Source of the DNA: Limonium bicolor
Taxonomy: Eukaryota; Streptophyta; Magnoliopsida; Caryophyllales; Plumbaginaceae
Assembly: GCA_023374045.1 (NCBI GenBank)
Contig: CM041777.1
Coordinates: 89,956,300 to 90,020,299 of the forward strand
Reading direction: 5' to 3'
Length of the DNA stretch: 64,000 nt
In this document: positions 1 through 11,625 of the stretch, one piece after another
How positions within the stretch are numbered: position 1 is the first letter of the stretch
Layout of the letters: each line of letters opens with the position of its first letter
Translations under genes and position numbers: made by a program
Notes under the pieces: generated by a model
The model's database searches: none
What the model was told of the DNA's origin: nothing
The model's input: the letters and a program-made list of their open reading frames with translations, nothing else

Positions 1-329
1 CTACTACATGAAATTTGACGTGGTAAAGATATTCTCTATCTGGATTAGGGAATGAATCATTTGTTTTGCTTTTCATTCTTATTTGATTAACTGGGATCAT
101 GTATAAATCTAGATAGGACTCATAAAAAGAAACCTATGAAAGAGCACATGTTATCAGATTTTGAATTCATAGGAAAATGTGTGTACTTGGAGCTTTGTAT
201 AAATATCGTTTAAGTCGATTACGTTGGCTTAAAAAATGGGTTGGTTGGTTGGGTTAGGGTTGAAATGATTTTAAATGGGTTGGGTTAGGGTCATGATTCT
301 TCAACCCGATTATTTTTGGGTTGGGTTGG
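1..329. other. Flank of the first CACTA element, no gene seen
   Basis: I see no coding sequence here. The last 100 bases (about 228-329) are a degenerate G/T-rich tract built on GGGTTGGGTT and GGGTTAGGG. It resembles the simple-repeat interiors of the two hAT-type elements further along, and may be the remains of a similar element cut by the CACTA insertion. The GGGTTAGGG pieces are too few and too irregular to be telomeric. Confidence 0.4.
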
Positions 330-339
330 CACTAGTAGA

Positions 340-650
340 AAAAAGGCCTATTTCGGCGGTTCCAATGGGCCTATTTCGGCGGTTGTTAACCGCCGAAATG
401 AGCACCGCGAAATAGGTGTGAGCACTATTCGGCGGTTGTAAACCGCCGAACTAGAGTACCTCTCGGGGTTCTTAGGAACAACCGCCGAGATAGGCCCTGG
501 GATTGACCGTTGGTGAGATTGACCATGGGTCTATCTCGGCGGTTGTTCTCTAAGAACCGCCGAGATAGACCCATGGTCAATCTCACCATCGGTCAATCCC
601 AGGGGCCTATCTCGGCGGTTGTTCCCTAAGAACCGCCGAGATAGGTATAT
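340..650. repeat. Left subterminal palindromic repeats of the CACTA element
   Basis: At least six copies of a CTATYTCGGCGGTT unit occur, mostly paired with their inverse (AACCGCCGARATAG) to form perfect short hairpins. From about 460 to 645 the pairs nest into one larger palindrome with arms of roughly 85 bases, centred near 552. In En/Spm elements the subterminal arrays are where the element's own DNA-binding protein (TNPA in maize) assembles. The same role is inferred here. Confidence 0.85.
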
Positions 651-1146
651 TTTTTTTTTGTTTTTTTCCATCCCAGCTATATATATATATATATTCACCA
701 CATTTGGTTCAATCAGACCTGTAATAATGCTTCATCCATACAGGGAGCTCCAGCACACATTTAAAAAGTTATAAAAGCTCCCAATTAATACCAACGACGC
801 ACCACAATTTGAGAGTTAACAAAACCAATGCAATTCACACTTTCATTACAAATAAAAAAAACACCAATACAATTCAAATCTACCATTACACCATCCACAA
901 GTGTACAGAGTTACATTTACATACTCAAAAAAGTTCACAAAACATCTTCATGATCATCAATTCATTAAACTTGTGCAGACGAACTCCGACCATTCCTCAA
1001 GCATCTCAAAATTTGAGCATCATCATACTGACACACTTTGAACACTTGTTCGTAAGCCTTGAAAAAAAATGAACATTAATCTAAAACGTACAAGTCTAAC
1101 AACATGTAAAGAGCATAACTGAAACTTTCAAAGAATGTTACCATGT

Positions 1147-4100
1147 CTAACGAGTGCTCTGGTAAAAGGTTGCCGCTCCTACTATGTCACTCATGAATCT
1201 CATGACATAGTATCCACATTCTGAACCCCCAGGCTGCACCGGACACTATACAAACGCACATATTGACAGTTATAAACAAGTTTAAACATTATCACACAAA
1301 TTTATCAATTAATAGAGTACCTTGACAGTGTTCCAAGGGATGTTACTCTTCATTGTTATACCCTGGAGTCTTAATGCAGCTCTCATGGAACTATATACAT
1401 CAGCAATATATATAGTTTTAAGCATCAGTAGCAAGTTATGAAACAGTTAATGTTAAGTATAATAATTGTTGTTTACGATAACAAAATAATTACCCCAGTA
1501 TTGCGGTGGAGATCTTCGGTCTCTTGGCACCCGCACCAAGTGAGTCAAATTGCAAGATTCGTGGGTGCTTCCCCATCACCAGCACAAGCAATGACCAATG
1601 TCGACTGTCCACAAATTACACAATGTGTTGAAATCATTAAGCAACTAACACAAACTATATGTTTTAGATAATACTAAGAGAAATAGTCAAATATCATACT
1701 CTGAATGATATGGCAGCATAATAAATGACTTGTTCGAACATTCAAAGAGGGCATTCGTCATATATTGCATAAGGCCTTGCGGATCACTTGTCATCTGGAC
1801 TTCACTGCACATAGCAGGACACAGGAATCCAAATCTGTGATCTTCATAGACATTGATCGCCTTATCATGCACCCACCTATGAGGCAATATCATTAGTCAT
1901 TAACTTTTTATTCAAACATCTAATTCATCACCAATTAATGAATTCAAAATATAAAAGGTAGAAGTCACTCACATGGCGGCCGACTTGATAATCGACACAT
2001 TCAACCAATCCCTCCTGAAGCACTCCTCGAAGTCGGACATATACATCCCAAATCGATGTATATCTTCTCCTTGAACTATATAGTGAAATATCCGCTCGGG
2101 ATCTTCCACAATGAGGGAATCACTATCGGTGGTAGCACCAACAACGAGGAATGCAGAATCTGCATATTGGTCGACAAGCCGGCCAATATTCTCTTCTCCA
2201 CCAAAGCAGGTCTAAGCACAAAATTGTGGATGCCTTTGATTGCACAGGTGTGGCAATTCTTTTTCCTTTGCCCTTATCAGTCTTCGGTGGGGTCATATCC
2301 TATGATATTAGTCTAATTAAGTATATGGATGCAAGGTGGTACACCAATAGTTTTATAGCAACGGTTAAGAGTAATACCTGCCCAGGGAGTCTGACCAATC
2401 GTGCAGGCCACTGCACTGTCGCAGTTTGTGCAGAACGCACGGTAGGTCTTTGTGGGATCGGCACCGGTAAACCGACGTCAGCATGCTCTGCAACAAATTC
2501 GTCTAGAAGCACTCGTGCATGGTAATGTCGGAGTGGTTCACCGTGCACAATATCACTTGGACGAGAGGGGAAAAGTTTTCCCCATGCAACCATGACCTCT
2601 TCTACTCCAATTTGTAAAAACAGATGGCACTCAGTGGGTGCCTGAGTGTTATGTGGAACTTGTTTAGATAAAAATTGAGAATTCTTCTATGATGATATTA
2701 GTGATCAAGTTAAAAATCATAATCGTCATGTACTCAATTGAAATGTTAGTCTAACCTGTAGAGATGCATAGGGAAACGGATCAGCCGAGTGGACACTACT
2801 TCTCACTACCGGTGCACTCTGCTGCTGAATGGGTGACTGATCAACTGGTGGTCGAGAAACCTCTTGGCTTTCATGCTGCTGTGGCTGAATCCTTGATATA
2901 GCCTGAGCGATCCTCTCGTCGACGTTCTGAGTAATCCTCTGCTCCATCTCAGCCAACGCTCTCAGGTGCTCCTCGTAGCTAATCGACTGTCCCTGGCTGA
3001 TTCTGGACCCGGTGCGCCAAATGCCTGGCGGATACCAACGTGCCCACCAAACCCAATGGCACGACCTGGATGATCCTTCTTACCAAGAGCGCGTGTAAGA
3101 GGATCATCATTCCTCTGTGAGGTCCAGGTGCCCTGGGTGAGCTGAGAGCTTAATTCACCCTAATATAAACACAAATACAGTTATTAGTTTAACATAAGTT
3201 CATATACAAAGGAAATGAACAGTTTGACTGAAAATGAAATGATATCACTTACCATTTGAGCAATAACTGCTCTCGTGGCTTCATCATATTGAGGATTTTC
3301 GGGAGTAGAGTTCTTCGGAATGTGGCTTAACTCCCACACTTTCATTCTTCTGCCACTGGCATCCAATGAGCCATCCGTGGGCAGATATCCCTTTTGCTCC
3401 CATTCTGGTACCCTTTGAGCAATACTTTTTCCACCTAAGTGGTGAGGGTACAGATTCTTCTTAGCATTTGCTTGTTGTTTCGCACGGAGAGCCTGCATAA
3501 ATTAATGGGATCATGTTAAGTGAAATTGAACACAAAAAAACATAAGAAATTAAGATTAATTTATGTATGTATGACAATAAAGTGCACCTGGAACTCCGGT
3601 GTGTGACGCCTCTCAACAAATTGTAGCCATTGCTCTTCTGTTATGCCCTCGTAAACCTCCCATGGTGGTCTCTCACCGTCTCCACCATGATCTGGCTCAT
3701 CTGGATACTTCTGGAGTAGGCTCTTGTAGATGAACTTGTCAGCCAACTTATTCTTGTGGTCCCGGAACTGTTTCGACCATCGCTGATAGCACATCCTTTT
3801 TAAGTGCGGGATCCACGGAGAAACGAGACTACGTACAAGATCATTCAGTTAGTAAAGTAAACATAAATGTTCTATTATTTCACAAAAGATCATAGTAATA
3901 ATGTAGAGATTTACCTGAAGACGCTGAAACATAGTATCCTTCAATGATTGAGGCACTTGCTTCCAGTTGTGGTTTATGTTGCAAATATGACTTCAACCAA
4001 ATGGCTACCGTAAGCGGTGAAGTCATTCTCCAATTTCCATGGGTTGGTTGAACTGATTGAAGTCCACCGGTTTGTAGGAGGCCCTTGTTAGCCTCAGCCC

Positions 4101-4333
4101 ACGTGTAGCACCTCTCTTCTTTTGCTTCTTCGCCTCTGGTGGGACAACTGCTCCTCTTCGGTCTGCTGTGAAGGGCCAGCCTCAGTCTCGTGTACTGCTA
4201 ACTGGTCCTTCTTCTTCTTTCCTCCTCTTGTGGACCCGCTTACTTGGTCTATTTCTGTGTGGCTCAGGTTCTCCAGTCGAGATAAGCCGTCCAATGGGGT
4301 CATCAGGTGATCATTCACTGCAAAAAAAATCAT
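1147..4333 (-). CDS. CACTA-encoded protein with Transposase_24 region and C-terminal Ulp1-like cysteine protease
   Basis: This is a multi-exon gene on the minus strand. A Lys-rich N-terminal part (about 4300-4090) is followed by a Transposase_24-like region: 'HNWKQVPQSLKDTMFQRLQ' near 3915-3965, then 'RWSKQFRDHKNKLADKF' and 'EQWLQFVERRHTPEFQ' (3588-3780), then the 'PTDGSLDASGRR' segment (3253-3495) and a Gln-rich coiled tail (2757-3160). Downstream lies a Ulp1 (C48) peptidase-like domain. Joining exons at GT/AG sites keeps the frame through 'PYHSDRHWSLLVLV' (His codon near 1598-1600), 'LQFDSLGA' (Asp) and 'PGGSECGYYVMRFM' (Cys codon 1216-1218). The catalytic His, Asp and Cys therefore all survive. 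The stop is at 1147-1149. The start is uncertain; 4333 is the first in-frame Met of the first visible exon. Proteins with this architecture are common in plant CACTA elements; the role of the protease is not established. Confidence 0.75.
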
Positions 4334-4399
4334 AAAGCATTTTCATCATTAAACTCATAACATAAATACTATGATGCATAACAATAACAATTAAGATGA

Positions 4400-7300
4400 T
4401 ATTACAGTCTACATCTACTAACAACATTACCTGAAACGTACAAAAACATAAATCATTCATATTTTCTACCCAAACCCCCATCATGGTCTGATCGTGCGTA
4501 GAGCAAATCGTTTTCGGTATCATCAATCGAATTGGTAATCCAGTAGGAAACAAGGATGTTTCCTCTACAGTCCCATTTTCATCGTTTTCCATCGTTATCC
4601 TCATTTCATTTTCGATTACACCGGCCTTCTTCCTTCTTCTGGAAGAACAACAGACCATCTGCAGTCTTTCGGATCCTCAACATACAACACTTGCTCGCAA
4701 TCCTTCCTTTCCCAGAACAATTGATCATCATTATAACCGTGTAAACCGTGAAAGATCAACCATGGTAAGCCCTCCATCATTTGGTAACCCGCGTCGGTTG
4801 TCCACCCCACTTGCACCGGAACAACAGAAAGGAATCAATGTCATAGTCTAGTTCCCAGATGTCCTCGATGACACCATAAACCAAATTACTAACTGGTTGA
4901 GATCGGTTATCGCTGTGGTACTTAGTGGCAGCAGCTTCAATTTTTACCCCACTATTCTGGTTTATCGATTTGGCATCTTGGCGTGCAGTGTGTATGTATA
5001 CCCACTAATATCATACCCCTCAAAAGATGTAATATTAGTTTCAGGTCCGATTGCCAAACATCTGATCTCTTCGCTTACAGCTTCTGGATCTGATGATGCT
5101 AATGTCAACACATGATCTTTAAACCATTGGATAAAAACTCGGTTTTGTTCTTTTGTCAGCCAAATGTGGTTTTTCAAAGGATTTTGATGCCTTAACTCAA
5201 CCATATGGGTTTCCAAATAAGGTTCAACAACCTCAAGATGTTGTAAGACAAACAATGTGCTTGATGAATAAGTGAACGAAACGAAACTTGCCGATCTTTC
5301 TACCAATAACACCTTTACCCTTAAACCTGCCATAGTGTCGTGGTTTTGGGATACCAATAGACTCTGCCTCACTCAAATAATCGGTCACAAACTCCGTGAC
5401 TTCCTCAGTCACTATTGCTTCAACAATACTCCCCTCTGGTCGATACCTATTCTTCATTCTACTTTTCAGAATACCCATGTACCGTTCAAAAGGGTACATG
5501 TACCGTAAGTATACCGGACCACAGAACTGTATCTCTCGAACGATGTGCACAATTAGATGCACCATTATATCAAAGAAAGATGGTGGAAATACATCTCAAG
5601 TTGACATAATTGTACAACAATTTCACGTTGTAGATCATCTAGAGAGGTTACGTCAATTGCCTTGGAGCAAACAGCGTTGAAAAAGAAACATAACCGAGTT
5701 AAAGCATTTCTGACATCAGATGGCAATATCCCTCGAATTGCGACCGGAAGAAGATGTAACATCAGTACATGATAATCGTGAGATTTCATGCCTAAAAGTT
5801 TTAAATCCTTCATCGATACAATGTTCTTCCAGTTTGAAGAGTACCCAGACGGTACTTTTACCGAGTACAGACATTGCAGAACTAATCTTTTCAGCCTTTG
5901 AGAGCGTGTAGCATGCAGGAGGTAGGTAGATTCGTTTCCCATTCTCTTGTGGGTGTAACTCCTTTCGTATACCCATGGTTTGCATCCTCTCTTCTGATTT
6001 TCAATCCGTCTTTTGTTTTGCCGGTATATTGAGTAAAGTCCCACTCACTGCCTCACCAACGTTCTTCACAATGTGCATGATGTCTAAGCAGTGCCTCACA
6101 GAAAGATGACGCCAATAGGGTAGTTCCCAAAAGATAGAACACTTTTTCCAAATGTTTTTCGCGGTTGCCGTTTTGTTTTTCCAAATACATTTACAATGTC
6201 CTTAACCTTCATAACACTTCCTCAGAGGTAGACGGGCCACACGAGTTTCGGCTTGACCATTGAACACTTTCTCTCTCTTCGTTACTCGATAAGGGTGATC
6301 TTCGGGGAGAAGACGTCGATGACACATATAAACATTCTTCCCACAATGTTTTAAACGGTCCGAACAAGTGTCTTCCTCGCATATGGGACATGCAAATGTT
6401 CCTTTAACCGTGTAACCGGACAAGTTCCAATACGTAGGGAAGTCATTGACGGTACAGAACAACAAGCCTTGAGCGTGAAATTCTCTCTTGCACCATATCA
6501 TTACCACAGTTCCTCATTCACAATAGCTTCAGATCGTCGATCAGAGGGGCAAGGTACACATCAATGCTATTACCTGGCCTGCTGCTGGGGACCAGATATC
6601 AGGAGCGATAACATGATGTACTGTACTTTCATTTCATACACAACCATGAGGGCAAATTGTAGATCACTAGCAGAACAGGCCATGTACTTGTGTTGACTAC
6701 TCAATGTGCCGTACGGGTTCATTCCTTAGTACATAACCCAAGCCTCAGATTCCTATCTTCATGTCTGAAATGTTCTTTGAACCGTCTATTGATGTTTCTC
6801 CACTGAGGCCCATCTGCTGGATTCTTAGTTTCTCATCAGTTTCTCACTCTTTCTACCCTCCGCATGCCATCGTAAGTTCTTTGCATCTTTCGGATTCGCA
6901 AACAACCGTTTGAATCTGGGTATAATCGGCAAATACCAAACAAGTTTTGCTGGAGGGCTTTTTTTTCTGAACGGAGGAGTACTCACCATCTTTATGCTTA
7001 TACCGGGACAACGAACATTTCGGGCAATTGTCCAGATGTTCGTATTCACCCCTGTACAACACACAGTTGTTTGGACACGCGTGAATTTTTTTGTACTCTA
7101 CTCCCATTGGACACACCCATTTCTTTGCCTCATACGTGGTCGTAGGGAGACCGTTCTCATCCGGTAGCATATCATGAATCAGCTCGAGGAATGCCGTGAA
7201 ACCTTTGTCACTCAATCCATATCTTCCCTTCAGGTTGAACAAATTCAATATAGCTGTCAATTTCGTGTACTTAGTGCAAGTAGGATACAACGCCGTTTTG

Positions 7301-7752
7301 GATGCGTCCAACAACCTTTGATACTCATCCGCCGGTCGACAAAGTTATCCTCAACGTTACCAAGCATCTCGTCAATTTGTTCATCATGATAAGTCGACTC
7401 ACTGTCAACATTGACTCCGGAAGCGCTTGGGAGTTCTGACTCGTTAGTAGTATCGAATGTCTGCTCGTTCTTGAGTTACACCGATCGTGACTGTAGGAAG
7501 ATGAAGCATTATCTTCAACACGTTCTCCATGAAAAATCCATTTTGTATAATGTGGCATGAAACCACGGGTCTTCACATGGAGTTGTACGAGGTTGATGCT
7601 TGAATAATGTCTAACCACACCACAATCAACACAAGGACATGGAATTTTCTCCGCCTTTGTCCTGTCCTTGTGTTGCACTGCAGCTTTGCAAAACTCTTTC
7701 AGCATTTTGTCAAAATTTCGCCTCTATCACCATACATCCAGTCACGCTCCAT
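4400..7752 (-). CDS. TNP2-type CACTA transposase (frame breaks visible)
   Basis: The start codon at 7752 gives 'MERDWMYGDRG', the standard opening of plant CACTA transposases. The order after it is the expected one. A Transposase-associated N-domain has a Cys pair 'CPCVDCG' (about 7330-7700). The TNP2 catalytic region includes 'GLSDKGFTAFLELIHDMLP', 'ACPNNCVLYRGEYEHLDNCP' (about 6850-7310), 'NPYGTLSSQH' (near 6710) and 'GTFACPICEEDT' (near 6370). A DUF4218-like part has 'YLRYMYPFERYMGILK' (about 5470-5520), and a DUF4216-like end has 'YVEDPKDCRWSVVL' (about 4640-4700). The reading frame changes at several points, for example near 7000 and near 7715, so the copy is either decayed or affected by sequence indels. 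The 3' end is approximate. Enzymes of this type cut at the terminal repeats and move the element. Confidence 0.8.
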
Positions 7753-9149
7753 ACTACATGTGCAACAGATCACAGGTGTGAGTTAGATCCTTTGTAGAAT
7801 ATGGCCTGTATTAAGTTGCACATGTTTATTTCCTAATGGAGCATGACTGGGATGATTAATGTCAATTACTATAGCTAACTCTAGGTGTGCAAACACCAAA
7901 ATAAACTACCATTTTAAATTTAAGAAATTGTTGCACTTCTAAAACAGAAACCGGTGTTTAAAACAATATTACAAATACTTTTCTACAAAAAATTTGGCAT
8001 GACCTTTGCATAATTGTACACATCCCGTGCTTATTATTCAGCACTCACCAAAGTCATCACAACCAAAACATTCCAACAATGGCAGCAACCAACAATTAAA
8101 ATAAATCAATTCTTTACTAGCTAACTGAAAACCAATTGCAAATTCAGATCATCAAATCAACGCTTTCAATTCTCCACTGTATAGTTCAAACCGGTTTAGA
8201 GATTAACAAAGAATCGAGAGTTAGAATACGTACTTGTTTTTTAAGGATTTATGGACAGGGGAGACTGGTGCCTGAGAGGTAGGCTTCTGTGCGAGAGATG
8301 CAGCAATACCACTTCTGATATGTCTCTGCAAGGGAGCAACAAAAAATAAATTAAAAAGAAATGCATCAACAAATAGGGAATGAAGCTAAATTATGTACTA
8401 GCACTTATATTTAAATACATAATTGCATTTATTAAACAAAAAATAAGGTTTAGTTACTTACTTGTGCACAGAGGAGGAAAGAGGAACAGTAATGGAAGAA
8501 GGCGGGAAACAAGAGAGGTGATTCACGGACTTGAATGTAGTGAGACCTGATAAAAAAAATTAGATATTGTTAGACATATACACATACATCAACAATATTA
8601 ATTACGAAGAGATTTAAAAAAAACGGCATGACTTTTGCATAATTTTACCTATCCCATGCTTATTATTAAGCATTCACCAACCATTCATCAACACAAATTT
8701 CCATCACAAATCAAACTAATACCAACTTTATCCATCAAACCAAATTTTAATAATTTGTGGAAATCAAATACAAAGTAAAATAAAGACACAACTATGCCTA
8801 TTATTAAGCATTCACCAATTATTCAACAACACAAATTTCAATCATAAACCAAACTAATATATACCAAATTCATTCATCAAACGAAATTCCAATAATTTGT
8901 GGAATCAAATACAAAGTTCAAAAGAGAAAAATGATAAGTTAGATTATATTACCGGTTCGAAAATGAATTGCTCTCCACTCCGCTTTCAATCTACCATCAA
9001 ATGGTAAAGAAGCCCCTTAAGTATTTATCTGTAGAGACACAAAAGAGAAAAATGATAAGTTAGATATATTACAGTGAGTGAAGAGAATGAAGAGAATGAA
9101 GAGTTAAATTAAAAAAAATACCGGTTCATAAATGAATTGTTTTCAGCCC
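7753..9149. other. Upstream region of the TNP2 gene inside the CACTA element
   Basis: I see no convincing coding sequence. The stretch contains two diverged copies of a motif around 'CCTATTATTAAGCATTCACCAA' pieces (near 8655 and 8795) together with 'ATAATTTGTGGAA' (near 8750 and 8892). It therefore carries a local duplication of about 140 bases. It lies 5' of the transposase on its coding strand and is the likely promoter/leader region. Confidence 0.4.
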
Positions 9150-10430
9150 CCTTCTCAATCGGGCGTGCGAGACTTGTGTAGCAACACCAATCTCTACAGA
9201 GGCAACGCATAAAGATTGAACAACATTCAGATCAATTAGAATAATTATATTAAACTTAACGACTATACAATACTCATATATATATATATAAATACATTCT
9301 CACACCTCTACTTCAAACCGCTACTAAAACGGCTAATACCTCACCTACTACAATATTTTTCTACTATGACTGCTTGTTCACGCTCTTATTCAATTATACA
9401 CTACGAAACGTTCTACACTTACATTACATCTTTCATGTGCTGCACATATATTGTTTACCACTTAACACTTCACAGAAATCAACTTAACGCATACATACGA
9501 AATTTTCACCCCCTACACACACTTGTCTATTACTACGCTAACACTTTTACTACGCATTTAACTTCTTACACTACTTCAGGGTCTTCCACTCTTTTTTACT
9601 AGCACTTTTTCTACTTATCATTTCTACACTTTTTTACTACTTTTATCTACTATAATCATCATTCTGCTCACTCATTACTTTATACACTCTTTCTTCTTTA
9701 CTATTTCTTTCTTCTAAACTCACTACAAAATTTGATTATTTTACTTTGCGTTTACAACTTTCATATTCACTTGCTCACACAAGCTACTACTTTCAACACA
9801 TACACACACGCATTCTTCACTTCACCTACTATTACAGACAACTAATAACTAACTTTTTATCTTTGTATTTCACTTATCGTCATATACACAAATAACACAA
9901 TATATTTTATACTATGACACAACCAGACATCATATTACACGCGACACATCTATAATCATTACTCGTTGCTAATTTAATATCATGTTTTCATTGCACTGTA
10001 CATATACATTTCATAACACTTTCTCTAATTCTCCACACACGCAATACTTTTAAATATATAGAAATAAACTACTCATACTTAATGCTCATCTTAATTAACA
10101 ACATATCTTTTACTCGCAATCACTATACTTATATTTATTGCACATATTACAACACTCATTCATACGTTTATAAGCATAATAAATCTAGCCCAAATAAGCT
10201 AACCTAACTACACTTAAAAGAAGGGCCCAAAAACAGCACAAAAATTCACTCGGACATTTCGTCGAACACCTTGTGTGCATACATAAATTTAATAGTTTAA
10301 CAACCAAATCTTGCAAAGATTTCACACACACAATAAATATCATCATCCACAATCACAATGTGACAACAATCTATCAATTTTAACAACAATTAACAATTAA
10401 ATAAACACAATCGAAATACAAAGTTAGGGT
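9150..10430. other. G-poor, C-rich strand-asymmetric tract inside the CACTA element
   Basis: For about 1.2 kb the plus strand is visibly depleted in G while A, C and T remain frequent; runs such as ACTACTTTTATCTACTATAATC dominate. No reading frame here looks conserved; the plus-strand frame at 9366-9602 is a by-product of the composition. A short GC-rich patch follows (10430-10612, rich in GGCGG). No function is assigned. Confidence 0.55.
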
Positions 10431-10659
10431 TGCTCTCACCTCTGTTCGCCTCTGTTGACTGGCGGAATGAGGGCGGCGACGCCAACCTTGCACGACCACC
10501 GACGCGGCGACACCGGCGACAGCGAGAGGAGGAGGAGGGCGGGCGGGCGACGGCTGTGGGTGGCGGTGGTGGGTCGCAATCGCCGCGGAACAGAGAGGAG
10601 AAGAGGGGTTAATTAACCTAATGAAATCGTAATTGTTTCGAATCGGGGTTGGGGGGTTA

Positions 10660-11012
10660 ATTAAAAGGATCTATTTCGGCGGTTCTTTGTTAGGAAACCG
10701 CCGAAATAGGCCCTTTTTAATAATTAAAAAATTAATGAGACCTATTTCGGCGGTTCCTAACAGAGAACCGCCGAAATAGATGATTAAATTTAAAAAAAAA
10801 AGAAAAATAGAAACACCTATTTCGGCGGTTTCGTGTAAGGAACTGCCGAAATAGGTCTCTTTAATTTTTTAATTATTAAAAAGGACCTATTTCGGCGGTT
10901 CCTAGATATGAACCGCCGAAATAGACCCCTTCTTTACATACGGTATACATCTCGGGCCCCTATTTTGGCGGTTTTATCTACAACCGCCGAAATAGGGGCG
11001 CCGAAATAGACG
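10660..11012. repeat. Right subterminal palindromic repeats of the CACTA element
   Basis: Five inverted pairs of the form CTATTTCGGCGGTT ... AACCGCCGAAATAG occur (near 10670-10705, 10742-10777, 10818-10853, 10887-10922 and 10960-10996), separated by short A/T-rich spacers. They match the left subterminal unit and end 15 bases before the right terminus. Confidence 0.88.
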
Positions 11013-11027
11013 TTTTTTGTACTAGTG

Positions 11028-11616
11028 AATTTGTTCCCCAAACGAGCTAAAACTTACCCTCTGACTTAACCATAACTACCTTACAATATTTGAAAATAGT
11101 CTTCCTCATTTACTGACATGATAAAAACTACTAAATCCCATGGTGGCTTTCTTCAAACGCTGCTCCTTCTTGGGGAAAGCTTTCACTTTACTTGCCTGAT
11201 GTAGACCCTAAGTAGCCTTTATTCCATCCTTGACTACTTGGTTCTCCTGGTTTGACCTCTTACTTGAGTTCCAACTAATATTTTCAAGATTCCTAAGCGC
11301 ATGACTTTCGTCAAGCGCGGGGCATTCAACTCAGCCTCCAGTATGAAGATATTCTTTAGCTTCCAACACCATGAGAGAGCCAGCTGTCACCACTAGGTCT
11401 CATTACTCCACCTGTTGTACATAGATCTTTCTGTTCCTGTCTTACTCCACCTACGTTACATTTCACAAAGTGTCAAGTAGATTTCACTATGTTTCAATTG
11501 TTCTTTTACTTCCCCTACAGGGTACCTTACAAGTTGCCTCATGGGCTTTTTTGATCACATATGCTAGCAACCGATACTCCCTTTGTTTCACTTCCTCCTA
11601 TGTAGAATTCTCATAA
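11028..11616. other. Intergenic stretch between CACTA element and MULE
   Basis: There is no supported gene. The minus strand from about 11420 to 11150 shows short open stretches rich in Ser, Lys and Asn broken by stops. It may be a decayed exon or transposon fragment, but I recognise no family in it. Confidence 0.3.
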
Positions 11617-11625
11617 AATATTTTA

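Larger units (their letters stand above)
330..11027 (-). mobile_element. CACTA (En/Spm) DNA transposon, 10.7 kb
   Basis: The left end reads CACTAGTAGAAAAAAGG and the right end, in reverse complement, CACTAGTACAAAAAACG. This is the terminal inverted repeat that defines CACTA elements. Both termini run into the same subterminal motif (CTATTTCGGCGGTT). Two coding units lie inside on the minus strand: a TNP2-type transposase (about 7752-4400) and a Transposase_24/Ulp1 gene (about 4333-1147). The expected 3-bp target duplication is not seen: TGG precedes the left end and AAT follows the right. One flank may therefore have rearranged, or the ends may come from two insertions. With both genes present this was an autonomous type of element; apparent frame breaks in TNP2 leave its present activity open. 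Confidence 0.93.

Noticed and set aside
228..329. Telomere-like GGGTTAGGG pieces
   Set aside because: Only two or three irregular units exist within a GGGTTGG-rich tract; plant telomeric DNA would be regular TTTAGGG.
10430..10612. GC-rich Arg/Gly frame inside the CACTA element
   Set aside because: A short composition-driven frame in the GGCGG-rich patch, with no family resemblance.
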